A DNA stretch of 64,000 bases from contig JACEFZ010017671.1 in NCBI GenBank assembly GCA_014155875.1, forward strand, positions 1,179,001 to 1,243,000, read 5' to 3'. Under the pieces are notes generated by a model that was not told the origin of the DNA, searched no databases, and was given only the letters and a program-made list of their open reading frames with translations. Below are positions 13,828-24,347 of the stretch, piece by piece. Source of the stretch: Cepaea nemoralis (Eukaryota > Mollusca > Gastropoda > Stylommatophora > Helicidae). Made by a program: the position numbers and the translations under genes. How positions within the stretch are numbered: position 1 is the stretch's first letter; each line of letters opens with the position of its first letter.

Positions 13828-14235
13828 AGCATATGGAATAGAAGAAAAAGCAGCGGCTGCAGCAGGATATAACAATATCATATGAATTGGAAACAAATAG
13901 GTATATTTAGCTCATGCGTGAAGAAATGTACTAAACATCAACACGTTGCACATGTGACAATCCAAAATCAGAAGCACTCAATAAATATATAAAATGAATA
14001 ATAAAATAAAATACACACAAATGCGTACAATACCGTCCTGTGTGTCGTATTGTACGCATTTGTGTGTATTTTATTTTATTATTCATTTTATATATTTATT
14101 GAGTGCTTCTGATTTTGGATTTTCACCTGTATTTCGGGACACGATGGATCTCCTTGTAAGGTATGTGCAAGGTGTTGATGTTTAGTACGTTTCTTCTCGC
14201 AGGAGCTAAATATACCTATTTGTTTCCAATTCATA
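13828..14235. repeat. Foldback element with long palindromic arms
   Basis: An inner stem pairs 13959-14033 with 14047-14121, essentially perfect over about 75 bp with a 13-nt loop. An outer stem pairs 13879-13952 with 14162-14235 with only a few mismatches. The right arm has about 40 extra bases (14122-14161) that the left arm lacks. The 13-mer TTAAGAAAGTTAA occurs at 13815-13827 and 14236-14248 and may be a target duplication. The nearly identical arms suggest a young foldback transposon or a recent inverted duplication. It encodes nothing recognisable; the short frame 13994-14185 merely reads through the stem. Confidence 0.85.
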
Positions 14236-14472
14236 TTAAGAAAGTTAATAAGCAAATAATAAGAACTGTAAAAATTAGAGAGAATAATTTATTACGAAAT
14301 AGTGTATTTGTGAATTACGATAAGAATTGGTAGCAAATAATGCAGTTACTATAACGTATTTATTTTACATTAACGGATCGTAATATATATATAGTAAATA
14401 GTCTGTGATATTATAGTAGAATTATATTAAAATATTAATTTATAAATTAGTAATGTAAGAATAAATAGTATA

Positions 14473-15329
14473 TGTGACGAAACCGACCAGATCTCATGTA
14501 TTTACTCGGTATTAAATCCCTTTGGTTGGAATTAGCCGAGTCGTCTCCCATCAGATCCCTAAATAGCTAGGAAAATCCCCGGCTAAAATAGTCCCTGACG
14601 ATAGAATTTGAGTAAATTCTAGAATATTCTAGAACGTAATCGGCAGAGTGCGTACGTGATGTTTGCAGTCACGTTGAACCAACAATCACATCGGGTTGCA
14701 CGCGATTCTGGACGTCTCCGTGACCCATGAGATTCTTAGGGGGTCCAGGGGAATTTGAAACTGCGCAATCAGCTCTGGGTTATCAGTCGCCAGCCAACTG
14801 TTAACGGACGAGGCCGCAATGTACTGACGGCTGTGAAATTGTCAGAATCTACATCGCCTGTAGGTGACGGACAAGCACGACGATGAACCCGACGGGCAGC
14901 TACTACGCAGTTGATGCACAGTGGTCAGCGTGACGCACGAAGCGCACGGGGACTAGAAGCCAAGGGCTAACGAGAAACATCGGCGTTAGCTCAGACTGAT
15001 TCAGGACTTCGAGACAGGACGGACATGAGAGAAAGTGTTGCGTGTGTTCGTGTATTATTCTATGCTCAATGTGAGAAAGCCTGTATGTTTAGTAGCTTCT
15101 GTTTGGGACTGAGTGAGTGCTTTGTTCCATTCATCTATGAACTTGTGTATTGCATATATGTATTTGTAATGGCATTGTCGCTAATTGTGAGCGCAGCATT
15201 ATATGAATGCCGTTGAGGAGAGTGGTTTATGTGATTAAAGTGTTTCAATTATGTTGCCGCGTGTCTCAGTACAATCATTCTTTGTGTATGATTGTTTCAC
15301 TCCTGTTAGAGAACACGAGCCACTGTTAC
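14473..15329 (+). mobile_element. Possible solo LTR
   Basis: The segment begins TGTGACGAAACC, a start common among Gypsy LTRs, and carries GC-richer regulatory-looking DNA followed by a TTAAAG/AATTATG stretch near 15235-15255. TATA flanks both proposed ends (14469-14472 and 15330-15333), which could be a 4-bp duplication. However, the right end does not finish in CA and TATA is common in AT-rich DNA, so the call is weak. Confidence 0.25.
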
Positions 15330-16110
15330 TATAAAGTAAGAACCTGACAGAAATGTCTTTTCAACCGCGTGCCAGAGCGGGACCGCAAGGCAGTCAAGTA
15401 GTGAGGTGATTCTCTAGCAAAGGTAATACCGTAATACTTTATTAAGTAGCAGTTGTCCTTAATAAAGCGCTGGAAGCAGACATGACGCGAATATTTTTCC
15501 GCCCGCCTGTCTGCATAAGTAATTAGCAGTATCGATCGGCTAGTTAATATTGAGGTCAGAAGCCGACTGTAACAACAGGTGTTTGTGCTTGTTAACACAT
15601 CAGGCGTGTGTAATTAGTCACACCGGCTCAGCTGTGTAAAACTGACGGTATTGTAGGAGATATCCTTATAGTTGTTAGAGTAAAACTATATGCACATTTA
15701 TTGTTAGTGAAAGATTTACTATGAACTTATCACTGCTACTTGGGAGTGTGTTTTAGGTAATTTAACAGCTATGTTTAGCAAGTGTATTAACAACTGTATT
15801 CAGTGATTACATAGTTAGGGCCACTAGTTAGTCTGTGTGATGTTAGAGGCATTACTAGTGATGAGTTATCGGTTTGAGCAAACAAGTGATGTGTTATTTG
15901 TTTAGCTAGATAGTGCTGTAACTTATGCCTTAAATAGGTTGTGTGTATTAATTCCTGGAATCAAGGTGTTGTTATTTCCAACTGGATGTGGAGGTAAGTT
16001 TGTGCTACGTGAGGACGCCAGTGCTATTACACCTCTATGTAGGAATGTCTTGTAGTTTCATGATAGAGGTAGTTAGGAATTACCTGTGGATTAATGATGT
16101 CACTACTTGT
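15330..16110. other. Intergenic DNA, nothing recognised
   Basis: No coding family or repeat boundary identified. It could be the interior of an element belonging to the LTR-like sequence upstream, but no protein motif supports that. Confidence 0.35.
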
Positions 16111-16275
16111 TTATTTCGCCTGCCCGACTGAGTGTATTTGCCTAGCCGATCGAGCTTATTTTGCCTGTCCGACCGACTGTTGATTTTGCCTATCCGACCG
16201 AGTTGATCTTGCATGACCGAGTGTTGATTTTGCAAGCTCGAACGTGTTGATTTTGCATGACCGACCGAGAGCGAA
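16111..16275 (+). repeat. Degenerate minisatellite, unit about 25-29 bp
   Basis: Six or seven imperfect copies of a unit built around TTTTGCCTGTCCGACCGAGT follow one another, with variants such as TTTTGCCTATCCGACCGAG and TTTTGCATGACCGACCGAG. The divergence of copies suggests an old array. The minus-strand frames 16156-16374 and 16190-16423 only translate this repeat. Confidence 0.75.
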
Positions 16276-18673
16276 GCGACGTGCTGTAAACGAGGTCAGT
16301 GCGTTTGTACCGATCCGAACTGTGAACAGAACGTTGCTGTATGACTCTACTGTTCTTCTCTTCTGTAAATCCAATAGTAACTCCTAGTAGGTTAACACAT
16401 CCACTAGGAAGTGGGAGGTACAACGGAGCATTTAGGGCACACTTGCGGGAGGACGGAAGATTGCTGGGATGAGGGGCTTGATGCCACTCTAATCAGGATG
16501 ACGTGGTCTAAATCGCCACGGAACGAATGTGCTCTTTTCCCACAGTAGCTGCGGGAAAGGTTACTCTGTGGATTGCCACCAATTCTGTGATAGACCTGCA
16601 CAGACTTGACCGTCAGAAGACAAGGTCAACTATTAAAGGTCAAACCTGTTCTGGGACAAAGATCCCAGGACGAAAAAGCATTTCCTTTGTTTATGAGTTG
16701 TTAATTAGTTATTAACGAGTCATGAGGCAATAATTTGTTAATGCTATGTTAATGAATAATGATTATGTAATTTATTAATGTTGTATAGTCATTAATGAGT
16801 TATGTTTAATTAATTGATCAATGGGTTAAGTGATTAATTAATTGTTGAGTTATATAGATGAGGAGGATATGTCCGGCTGGACACCTCCTAGATAATGAAA
16901 CCTCTACACTGAAAGATAAGTAGGTGTATTCTATGGTTGTTGTTGGAGGAGAAACGGAGGACTGGAATAACACCAGGTAGTAGGATACTATGACAGAGTC
17001 AAACAGTCTACTCTGGTGCTATCGGGCCAGATGTTGCTCAGACGAGTTACTTGACTAGATACTAGCTTCCTAATGCACCCTCGTGCATGTATCTCTTGGT
17101 TAAGGGAGTTGATCTATTATGTTGATGATCTATTATATCATGTTATGATATATTAATCTGATGCATGTGATGTGGTTGATGTGCATGTTAGTCCTAGTTG
17201 TAGCCAAGTACTCTCACCAACCTCCTTGTTTCAGGATCTGTTTATATGATGGAGATTCAAGAGTTAGACCATAAACTCAATGGGACCAGCTCATTCCAGT
17301 GCCAGTCAAGGTGATGTTTGAGGCAATACTGGGAGCGGTCAAATGAATCTGCCTAGAGTCAACACATTAAAGAAACCTGAGTTTTAGAATGTCACGGTGA
17401 GTCTAAGCTAAGACAGCCGCGACGAGTCCGACGAAGATTTGGTCAACAGATCCAGGTTGGGTCTAGGACTGATGTGTCTCCTGATTCATGCCAGTAAGGT
17501 ACTGGTGAAGTTCTATGACACCTCAAGGGTAACTCTTTAGTGACATGTGTACTCGCAAGGACACTAGTTCCAGTTGAGTTGAAGAAAGTGAACTCTGCTG
17601 AATAGTCACTGCGATGGCCAGTTTAATATGTTTCAGGCCCGGCTGGGTCTTAGTGAGGTCCAATGTATAATGATTCATTTAACTACGGTGTGGATCTACA
17701 TTTGTGATTCTTTATGAAACCTGAACTTGGTCAGTGACCTACAACCGTTGTCTGCTATTTTCGTGAACACCGGAGGGACAGACTTGTTTGCGTAGGGAGC
17801 TACCCCATTCCTAGGTGTGTTGTTGAACAATGACATTGTTAAGCTGTGAAGTCATGAGATGCCTACAGAACTGTGTAGAATAGTGACATTGTGAATATGT
17901 TGAATTCTTACATTCACATGTTGGATCATTAACCTGTGACAGTGTTAGTACATGGAGCCAATGCTCCAGTTGTGTGTTGCTGAATAATTCATCCTATTAA
18001 CTTGAGATGCCGAAGAGCAACCATGCTCTTATATTCTAGTGTATTGTGCAACAGTACGTACCATCAGATGGGGGAATCTAGAACTCGGGGTCGGCCCATA
18101 CGTCATCGGAGGAGTGGAACGTGGTGTGGTTTATTAAATCATCGAGGGATGACCAGCGAACTTTGGTGAAGTGCCAGTCAGGTATCAGACATACGCCTGA
18201 CAAGTCCGAGATCTTACTCACAGTGGAAGGAGAGAACTCTGGAAGGGTCTACGACTTGGAGTTCCTTTACAATGGAGGTTCATCGAGTGATTCGTTAGCC
18301 ACGACGGGACGACGGCACGAACTGAAGTCACATGCTCCATGATGATGACTGATCACCCGTAGATCTTCTCGCTGTTCTCATTCAGCGGGTGTACATATTG
18401 TCTTCTATCCAGGCTTTTCAGCCATCCCTCTCTGAGTTACAGTTGACGTATTAAGACATTAAATTTTACTTTGTTGACCATGGCTTTGAGTACTAGTATG
18501 ACTGTTGTCTTGTCCGAGCCCCCTGTGGGTAGGAATCCATAGGTGGGGAGGGAAGGTCAGCTGTCCCGGCTTGTGTGGCGCCTTGTAGATGTAAAGTCCT
18601 ATTGGAGTGGTCGGAGCAAAGGCTGGGGATATTAACTATTAGTAATATACCTGTCCAAGCCCCGGGGATCTTG
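16276..18673. other. Intergenic DNA, nothing recognised
   Basis: Mixed-composition DNA. The frame 18121-18342 (plus, 73 codons) is hydrophilic and unfamiliar. I see no TIR, LTR pair or LINE motif. Confidence 0.4.
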
Positions 18674-18684
18674 TTACAGTATAT
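18674..18684 (+). repeat. Target-site duplication, left copy
   Basis: GTTACAGTATA, repeated exactly at 19150-19160, flanks the short LINE. Confidence 0.88.
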
Positions 18685-19149
18685 TCATTCATTCATTCAG
18701 TAGCATGTCCTTTACAGAACCTCGCTCCCATAACAACCTTCTGGAAAACCTCTCGATCATAAGCAAAAAGTCCCGCGTCCGATACACCCATCTGGAGATC
18801 ATCCGCCACATCCTGCACCCATCTTCTCTTTGACCTTCCTCTTCCTCTCTTCCCAGGCATATACCCCTCCATTATTGTTCTCTCCAAACTTTCATGGCGT
18901 TTCAAGTGACCAAAATATTTCAATTTTCTTTGTTTTATCGTCTTTAATAGCCAACCTTCTTCAATATTCAGCTCTTGAAGTATGGATGCATTTGTTCTTT
19001 TCTTTACCCAAGATATTCTTAGAACTCGTCTATAACATTTATATTCAAAGGCATTTATGCGCTGTTCAGCTTGTTTAGTAAGTGTCCAGGTCTCACATGC
19101 GTATGTTGCAATGAGAAAGATGCATGCTCTTAAAAATCTAATTTTTGTA
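18685..19149 (-). mobile_element. 5'-truncated RTE-like LINE with target duplication
   Basis: The minus strand encodes the last part of a LINE ORF2: a YACETWTLTKQ block near 19100, a RRVLRISWVKKRTN block, the KYFGHLKRHESLERT block near 18900 and an RGRGRSKRRWVQDV tail, ending at 18693. The 3' end is a (TGAA)n tail, seen as ATTCATTCATT at 18685-18700. The 11-mer GTTACAGTATA lies at both 18674-18684 and 19150-19160, a textbook target duplication. Its reading frame is uninterrupted for about 145 codons, so it is fairly young. It lacks endonuclease and RT catalytic core. Confidence 0.9.
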
Positions 19150-19160
19150 GTTACAGTATA
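19150..19160 (+). repeat. Target-site duplication, right copy
   Basis: Second copy of the 11-bp duplication flanking the LINE at 18685-19149. Confidence 0.88.
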
Positions 19161-19519
19161 CAGTTAGTAATATTAATATAATAGTTAATAATTATTAGTA
19201 ATTATTAAGGGTGTGTATTAGACTAGAATATTATTAATATAACAATATGTAGTTATTGATTCTTTATTGGGTTAGACAGATTACTTATGGAGTTTCGTTA
19301 GTTTTAGCTGTCGGGTTAATGTAAACAAACAGCTTGATCATTAGACCAAGTACACAATAAAACCTACAGAGGTATGGCGGTAAACATAACGTTTCTGTAA
19401 TTATTACTTACAACGAATTAGAGGATTCAGTTTATTATTAATACTTTATAAAAATTTTAGAAGTTAGATATGTTATTATTATTAAAAATATATATTATTT
19501 TATAAATTATAATTTAATG
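19161..19519. other. AT-rich spacer
   Basis: Very AT-rich DNA with no feature recognised. It separates two minus-strand LINE insertions. Confidence 0.5.
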
Positions 19520-19922
19520 CCATTGGCACCTTACCGTCTTGACAGACGATAGTTTGTGCTTAAAAAAGGCATAATAACTTTTACCTAATGCGGTAGCGAA
19601 TGTGACTGATGAGACCAATTCGCTCTTTAAATGTTCGTTCACAGTGGGTGCATGTGAACACGTGGTCATTTCCACCATCATGCACCATCTTACGTCTCAC
19701 AAGCTCGGTGTGTGACTTATCTGCAACAATTTTCTCCTTTGTGTTTATTCCATTTCTGATGTTTGCCCTCCATGCAACACGTTCAGCGGCGACTTGCTCC
19801 CAATGTGCATTATCAATGCCTGTATCAATCATGCTTACACACATCTGTGTATCGTAGTAGAGGTCACCCTGAGATCTCTTACCCATTTGTAATTCACCAA
19901 AAAAGATATCCTTTGGTATTCT

Positions 19923-20120
19923 TCTTCTTCTTCTTCTTCTTCTTCTTCTTCTCTTCTTCTTCTTCTTCTTCTTCTTCTTCTTCTTCTTCTTCTTCTTCTT
20001 TTTCTTTTCTTCTTCTTCTTCTTCTTCTTCTTCTTCTTCTTCTTCTTCTTCTTCTTCTTCTTCTTCTTCTTCTTCTTCTTCTTCTTCTTCTTCTTCTTCT
20101 TCTTCTTCTTCTTCTTCTTC
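19923..20120 (+). repeat. (TTC)n microsatellite
   Basis: About 198 bp of TTC/CTT with interruptions near 19953 and 20000-20008. It is the expanded tail of the inserted element above. The poly-Glu, poly-Lys and poly-Arg frames are artefacts. Confidence 0.97.
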
Positions 20121-20250
20121 TGCGTTCATCCGGACTTTTTTTTCGGACGTGATTGCATTGTGCCTGTTTACAGCAGAGCTGTGTTCTTGCGCCGTTAGGC
20201 CGACACATCCGACTTCTGCGGGCATTTGTTGACCGGGTTAACCTTTCCGG
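19923..20250 (-). mobile_element. GAA-tailed retroposed insertion
   Basis: CTTTGGTATTCT at 19911-19922 is repeated exactly at 20251-20262, and the 328 bp between are absent from the LINE coding frame. On the minus strand the insert is a body of about 130 bp followed by a (GAA)n tail of about 200 bp. A 12-bp duplication plus a simple tail indicates LINE-type target-primed integration. I could not match the body to a LINE or tRNA; it may be a SINE, a severely 5'-truncated LINE or a retrocopied RNA. Confidence 0.85.
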
Positions 20251-20336
20251 CTTTGGTATTCTACCATCATCCATCCTCCTAAGATGTCTTATCCATCTAA
20301 GTCTACGAAGACTGAGCATGGAATAAACCGTCACAC

Positions 20337-21017
20337 TGCCAGACGGTGATTTAAGATAAATAATGAAACATCATCAAATTGTGCTCAAATGGTCCAGGGT
20401 TGTACCAATCCAACAGAATGTAGTAGCATAATACCAACAGTGATCAATGACTCGAAGCTGGTATTCATCATGTTGAGGCACTATTTATTTGCCTATGTCC
20501 AAGCTTGTCACATATTCAATAATATTAATGATAAATTACAATTGGTTGACACCGTGCCTGTTATGGCCAGGCGGAACGGTAGTAAAAATATTACATTTGA
20601 ATAATTTACAGTTGAATATGTAAGATACTTGCAACTATAATGTCCCGGTCCTTCTGTCTTTCACCAATCGGCGTCTGCGTCACCATGTCCTGACTTTCTA
20701 AGTCGCATTCTGCTACGGTTGCATCTGTCCGTCGTTTTCGGGCTTATAGAAATCATACCTGAATAATCTCGCCCTTCAATTTAATATTTATTTTCCATCC
20801 TTGCGATGTTGTGCCAGCTTATAATGTATCTTATTTCTGCAAATCGAATCGTGCTGCCTCTTCTGTCAATCCCCAAGATCTCACTGTTTGTTGTTGTTGA
20901 CTACTTCTGTGACGTTTTCTCCTTTTTTCGTCATATCGTTGGTTTCTCGTAAAAGTTGGTTCGCGATTTTCTAACCAACTCTATTTGACGTCATTTCGTC
21001 TGATCTGCTACTTGGCA
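20337..21017. mobile_element. 681-bp TG...CA insertion with 5-bp duplication
   Basis: Beginning TGCCA and ending TGGCA, this unit is flanked by CACAC at 20332-20336 and at 21018-21022. Deleting it with one CACAC restores the LINE reading frame across the junction. A 5-bp duplication and TG...CA termini fit a solo LTR; the 5-bp perfect TGCCA/TGGCA ends could also belong to a miniature DNA transposon. It has no coding potential. Confidence 0.75.
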
Positions 21018-23966
21018 CACACAACCTGATCTTTCCAATACTTCAGTATTTGTGATTTTGTCTTGCCACTTAGTGCCAAGAATTCTTCGCAGACACCGCA
21101 TATGAAAGCTGTTTAAACGTTTCTCTTGGTGTGAGTAAGTTGTCCAGGTTTCACTGCCATAAAGAAGAGTACTAAGGACACTGGCTTGATAGACAAGGAC
21201 ATTTGTTTTGGCAGTAAGCTTCCTGTTCTCCCATACTCTTTTTCTTAACCTATTCATTGTTGTTGCTGCCTTACCTATCCGGATGGTGATTTCCTGATCT
21301 AGGGATAATTTGCTATTTACCACTGATCCTAGATATGTAAAATGGTCTACTATCTCTAGTTCGGCGTCGTCAATAAAAATTGATGGTACCTCATGTGCAC
21401 CTTGTGACATAATCTGTGTCTTCTTTTTGCTAATTGTTAAACCAAATTCAGAACAAGCATTGGAGAATGCAGAAAGTGGACATTGCAATTCTTCATCAGA
21501 GTGGGTCGTAACTGCAGTATCATCTGCAAAAAGCAACTCTCTGATCAGTGCCTCTCCTAATTTTGGTCTTGGCCTTCAATCTCTGAGCATTGTAGATTCC
21601 GCCATCTGAGCGTGAGTGAATGTATATACCACCATCCTGATCACGAAAGGCATATTTCAGTAGAAGTGAAAAGTATATTCCAAAGAGGGTGGGAGCAAGG
21701 TACCCAACCTTGCTTAACTCCACTCTTGATTTAAAACTCTTCAGAAGCTGCACCAGCAAACTTGATTATACCCTTCATGCCTGTGTGGAACGATTCCACA
21801 ATGGACAGAAGAGTTGGTGTGCAGCCAATCTTCTTTAGTGCCTTGAACAGACCCTCAAGACTGACCAAATCAAATGCCTTTGTGAGGTCGATGAAGACAA
21901 TAAACAGTGGTTGATTCTGTTCACGGCATTTTTCTTGCATTTGTCGCAATGAGAATATCATATCAATAGTAGACCGGTTCCGTCGAAAGCCACACTGTGA
22001 TTCGGTGTAGACTTGATCTACTAGGACTTGAAGTCTGCGCAGAACAATTCTGGCAAATACTTTTCCGACAATACACAGAAGTGACATATCCCTATAGTTG
22101 TTGCAGTCGCTCCGATCGCCCTTGTTCTTGTACAGTGTTATGATGCTTGAATCTTTGAAATCCTGTGGGACTTGTCCTTCTCGCCAGCATAGCTCTATTA
22201 GCTGGTGGATCTGTATAGTGAGTGTGTCTTGCCCACTCCTGATAACCTCTATTGGAATCCCATCCTTACCTGGAGCCTTGCCAGATGCAAGTTCATTTAT
22301 AGCACACTTAACTTCTGTTATGGTGGGAAGTGTGTCCAGGTGGTCAAGAGTTGGTAGAGCCTCTATGGCGTTGAGGGCATCATCCGCTAGTTTGGTCTCA
22401 CTTGAGTAAAGCTCCAAATAGTGCTCTACCCATCTGTCCATCTGCTGTTTCTTATCAGTGATGACTTCTCCAGTCAAGGTTTTCAATGGTGCACTTCTTT
22501 TGATCATTGGACCACAGGCTTTCTTTATTCCTTCATACATGCTTCTGATGTTTCCCTTATTACTTGCGATTTGAATGGACTCACATAACTTGATCCAATA
22601 ATCATTTGCACACTGCCTGGCACCCTTTTGCACATCCTTCCTAGCCTGCCTTAGCTCACTCAGAGTGTAAAGCGTTGGTCTTTCCTTGTTTCTTAAGAGA
22701 GCTATCTTCTTCTTATCAATCAAGGGCTGCAGAATCTGGCTGTTTGCCGCAAACCAGTCCTGTCTCTTATGATCCACAGTGCCGTAAACCCCTACGGCAG
22801 TCTTATGAAGAGTTTCCTTAATTTGACCAGGCTTTTCATTTACTGTACAATTTTCTGGTGTATCAGTGAAAGCGTCTTCAAGTTGCTGTTGAAACTGAAA
22901 GCACTTTTCAGGATCGTGAGTGTTAATAATATTAATCCTGGGGCTAGATTTGTGTTTAGCTGTGTAGATTCTCTTTGTCTCTTTGGTCTCAATCTAACCC
23001 TTGCAACAACAAAAGAATGATCCGTATCACAGTCAGCACTGTGGTAACCTCGAGTCAATGATATATGGTTCAGATGTTGTCCCCGTGTGATGATGAAGTC
23101 CAGCTGGTGCCAATGGCCGGATCTTGGATGTTTCCATGTGACCTTATGCAGTTCTTTTGTTAAAAAAAAAAAAATTGTTGCGTATCCCTTACGGGAAGTT
23201 GCAGTCACCACCAGCATTTTCAGCTGCTGTTGATGTACTAGGCAAGTGTTACGTTCAGTAGTTTGCCATTGCTTTCTGAACGACCGGCCCCTATACCTTT
23301 TTAGAAAAAACCAGCACCGCCGTGTTTCGAACCCGGGTATACGGGCTCTCAAACCGCGTTCGCAAGCCCTTATTAAAAAAGGAGTTTGAAATACATAGGT
23401 CATTTCTGGCGCAATGCTCCAGCAGCCTTTGCCCATTTTAATTAATGTGACCGATGTTGTATTTTCCAAGGCACAAAGGCCATGAACTCGAGTCCTTGCC
23501 CACACGAGCATTGAAATCACTAAGCATATAAATGTAGTCGGATTTTGGAACTGCCTTAATCACGGAGTCTAACTCGTCATAGAATGAATCGAGTATCGGT
23601 GCATATGCAGTAATAATGGTGGCACAAACCACAAGAGGTTGCCAAGAGCAAGGATAATAGTCTTTCATTTCCTCCTGCTGGAATTTCAATCATTCCCAGT
23701 AGCGAATTATTCACTGTAAAGCCCACATCGTGTTGTCTTTTTTCTGCCTGCCCTCTACCCTTCCAAAAAAAGGTGTAATTGTTTTCCCTGAGTGACCCTT
23801 CCTCAGCGAGGCGAGTCTCCTGCAGGCCAGCAATATCAATGTTAAGACGATTGAGTTCGGCATCAATCACAGCCGTTTTTCTCACATCGTCAATATTGGT
23901 CAAGTCAGTGGAAAATCCTGGACACATGGTTCTCACGTTCCAGGTTGCAAGCCGTAGCTTGAGGAG
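21018..23966 (-). pseudogene. LINE ORF2: endonuclease and reverse transcriptase, RTE-like
   Basis: Encodes an apurinic-type endonuclease followed by RT, the two activities of target-primed reverse transcription. The endonuclease starts near 23960; it has a GLQETRLAEEGSLRE block (about 23830-23785) and a LSDFNARVGKDSS block near 23510. A PRSGHWHQLDFIITR block follows near 23130 and SADCDTDHS near 23020. The RT frame 22777-21731 is open, with SGKAPGKDGIP, YKNKGDRSDCNNYR, QCGFRRNRSTIDM and FIDLTKAFDLV blocks. The palm catalytic box FADD is at 21519-21530 and a LLYGSETWT block lies near 21150. Frameshifts near 21730, 21540 and in the endonuclease, plus a SINE insertion at 23169-23372, disable it. 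Copy 41011-42180 is the same family. Clade naming is inference. Confidence 0.9.
23169..23372 (-). mobile_element. Full-length tRNA-derived SINE inserted in the LINE
   Basis: Comparison with the related LINE copy at 41560-41600 shows an extra block of about 204 bp here. On the minus strand it begins with a tRNA-like head in which GGGTTCGAAAC at 23324-23334 is a good RNA polymerase III B box. A body follows containing GGTCGTTCAGAAAGCAATGG, then a run of T beside the duplicated target TTAAAAAA (23161-23168 and 23373-23380). The same body recurs at 36820-36900, 37175-37280 and 44570-44790 and, as 3' ends only, in the array 25532-26440. It encodes no protein and would depend on LINE enzymes. Confidence 0.85.
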
Positions 23967-24119
23967 TAATAGGAGACACGCAAACTACTTAGGATTTATG
24001 GAGCAATACGTCATCAATGACGTGTAGCTCCAGACTATTTTACGACCACAAATGACCTCAATATTTTGAACTTGGCGGGTATTTTCTTGGGTCCGGTTGT
24101 CGTGATGACTACTGCCTAT

Positions 24120-24240
24120 TGACTACTTCCGGTTGTCACATCCGGTCTAGGGGTGGGGCGGCGGCGATGCGATCCGACGCGATCCGACGCGAACCGAAAC
24201 GGACGTCGGCGCGGGTGGTGGTGGCGGGTTCGAGTCCCAG
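24120..24240 (+). repeat. GC-rich tRNA-like fragment with B box
   Basis: GGTTCGAGTCC at 24227-24237 is a perfect polymerase III B box preceded by GCGGGTGGTGGTGGC, as in the T arm region of many tRNAs and SINE heads. A direct repeat GCGATCCGACGC lies at 24169-24190. No acceptor stem or cloverleaf can be completed, so this is a SINE head or tRNA relic, not a tRNA gene. Confidence 0.45.
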
Positions 24241-24249
24241 TGTGTGTGT

Positions 24250-24346
<97 letters not shown>
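24241..24346 (+). repeat. (TG)n microsatellite
   Basis: About 106 bp of TG with one TC interruption near 24253. It directly follows the tRNA-like fragment. Confidence 0.98.

Positions 24347-24347
<1 letters not shown>

Larger units (their letters stand above)
19520..20336 (-). pseudogene. C-terminal tail and 3'UTR of the LINE at 21018-23966
   Basis: The minus strand carries the C-terminal region of the large LINE: an RRLRWIRHLRRMDDGRIPK block (about 20310-20252) and, after an inserted GAA-tailed element, its continuation IPKDIFFGELQMGK (about 19918-19880). The reading frame ends at 19581 with a zinc-finger-like CTHCERTF...SH tail (near 19650-19590), the usual end of this invertebrate family. 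The 3'UTR at 19520-19570 contains a CTGTCAAGACGGTAAGGTGCC block that recurs after the related fragment at 54085-54560, supporting a conserved 3' end. It is separated from the RT by the 681-bp insertion at 20337-21017. Confidence 0.88.

Noticed and set aside
13815..14248. Palindrome dismissed as a certain assembly artefact
   Set aside because: The right arm has 40 extra bases and several mismatches, which a simple mis-joined read would not give; kept as a finding, with long-read confirmation advised.
19583..19670. C2H2 zinc-finger-like C-terminus as a host transcription factor
   Set aside because: It is the standard tail of this LINE family and follows the LINE thumb region directly.
19581..20334. 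Poly-Glu, poly-Lys and poly-Arg proteins
   Set aside because: Microsatellite read-through joining an inserted element with LINE tail sequence.
22098..22409. 103-codon plus-strand frame
   Set aside because: Antisense shadow of the minus-strand RT domain.
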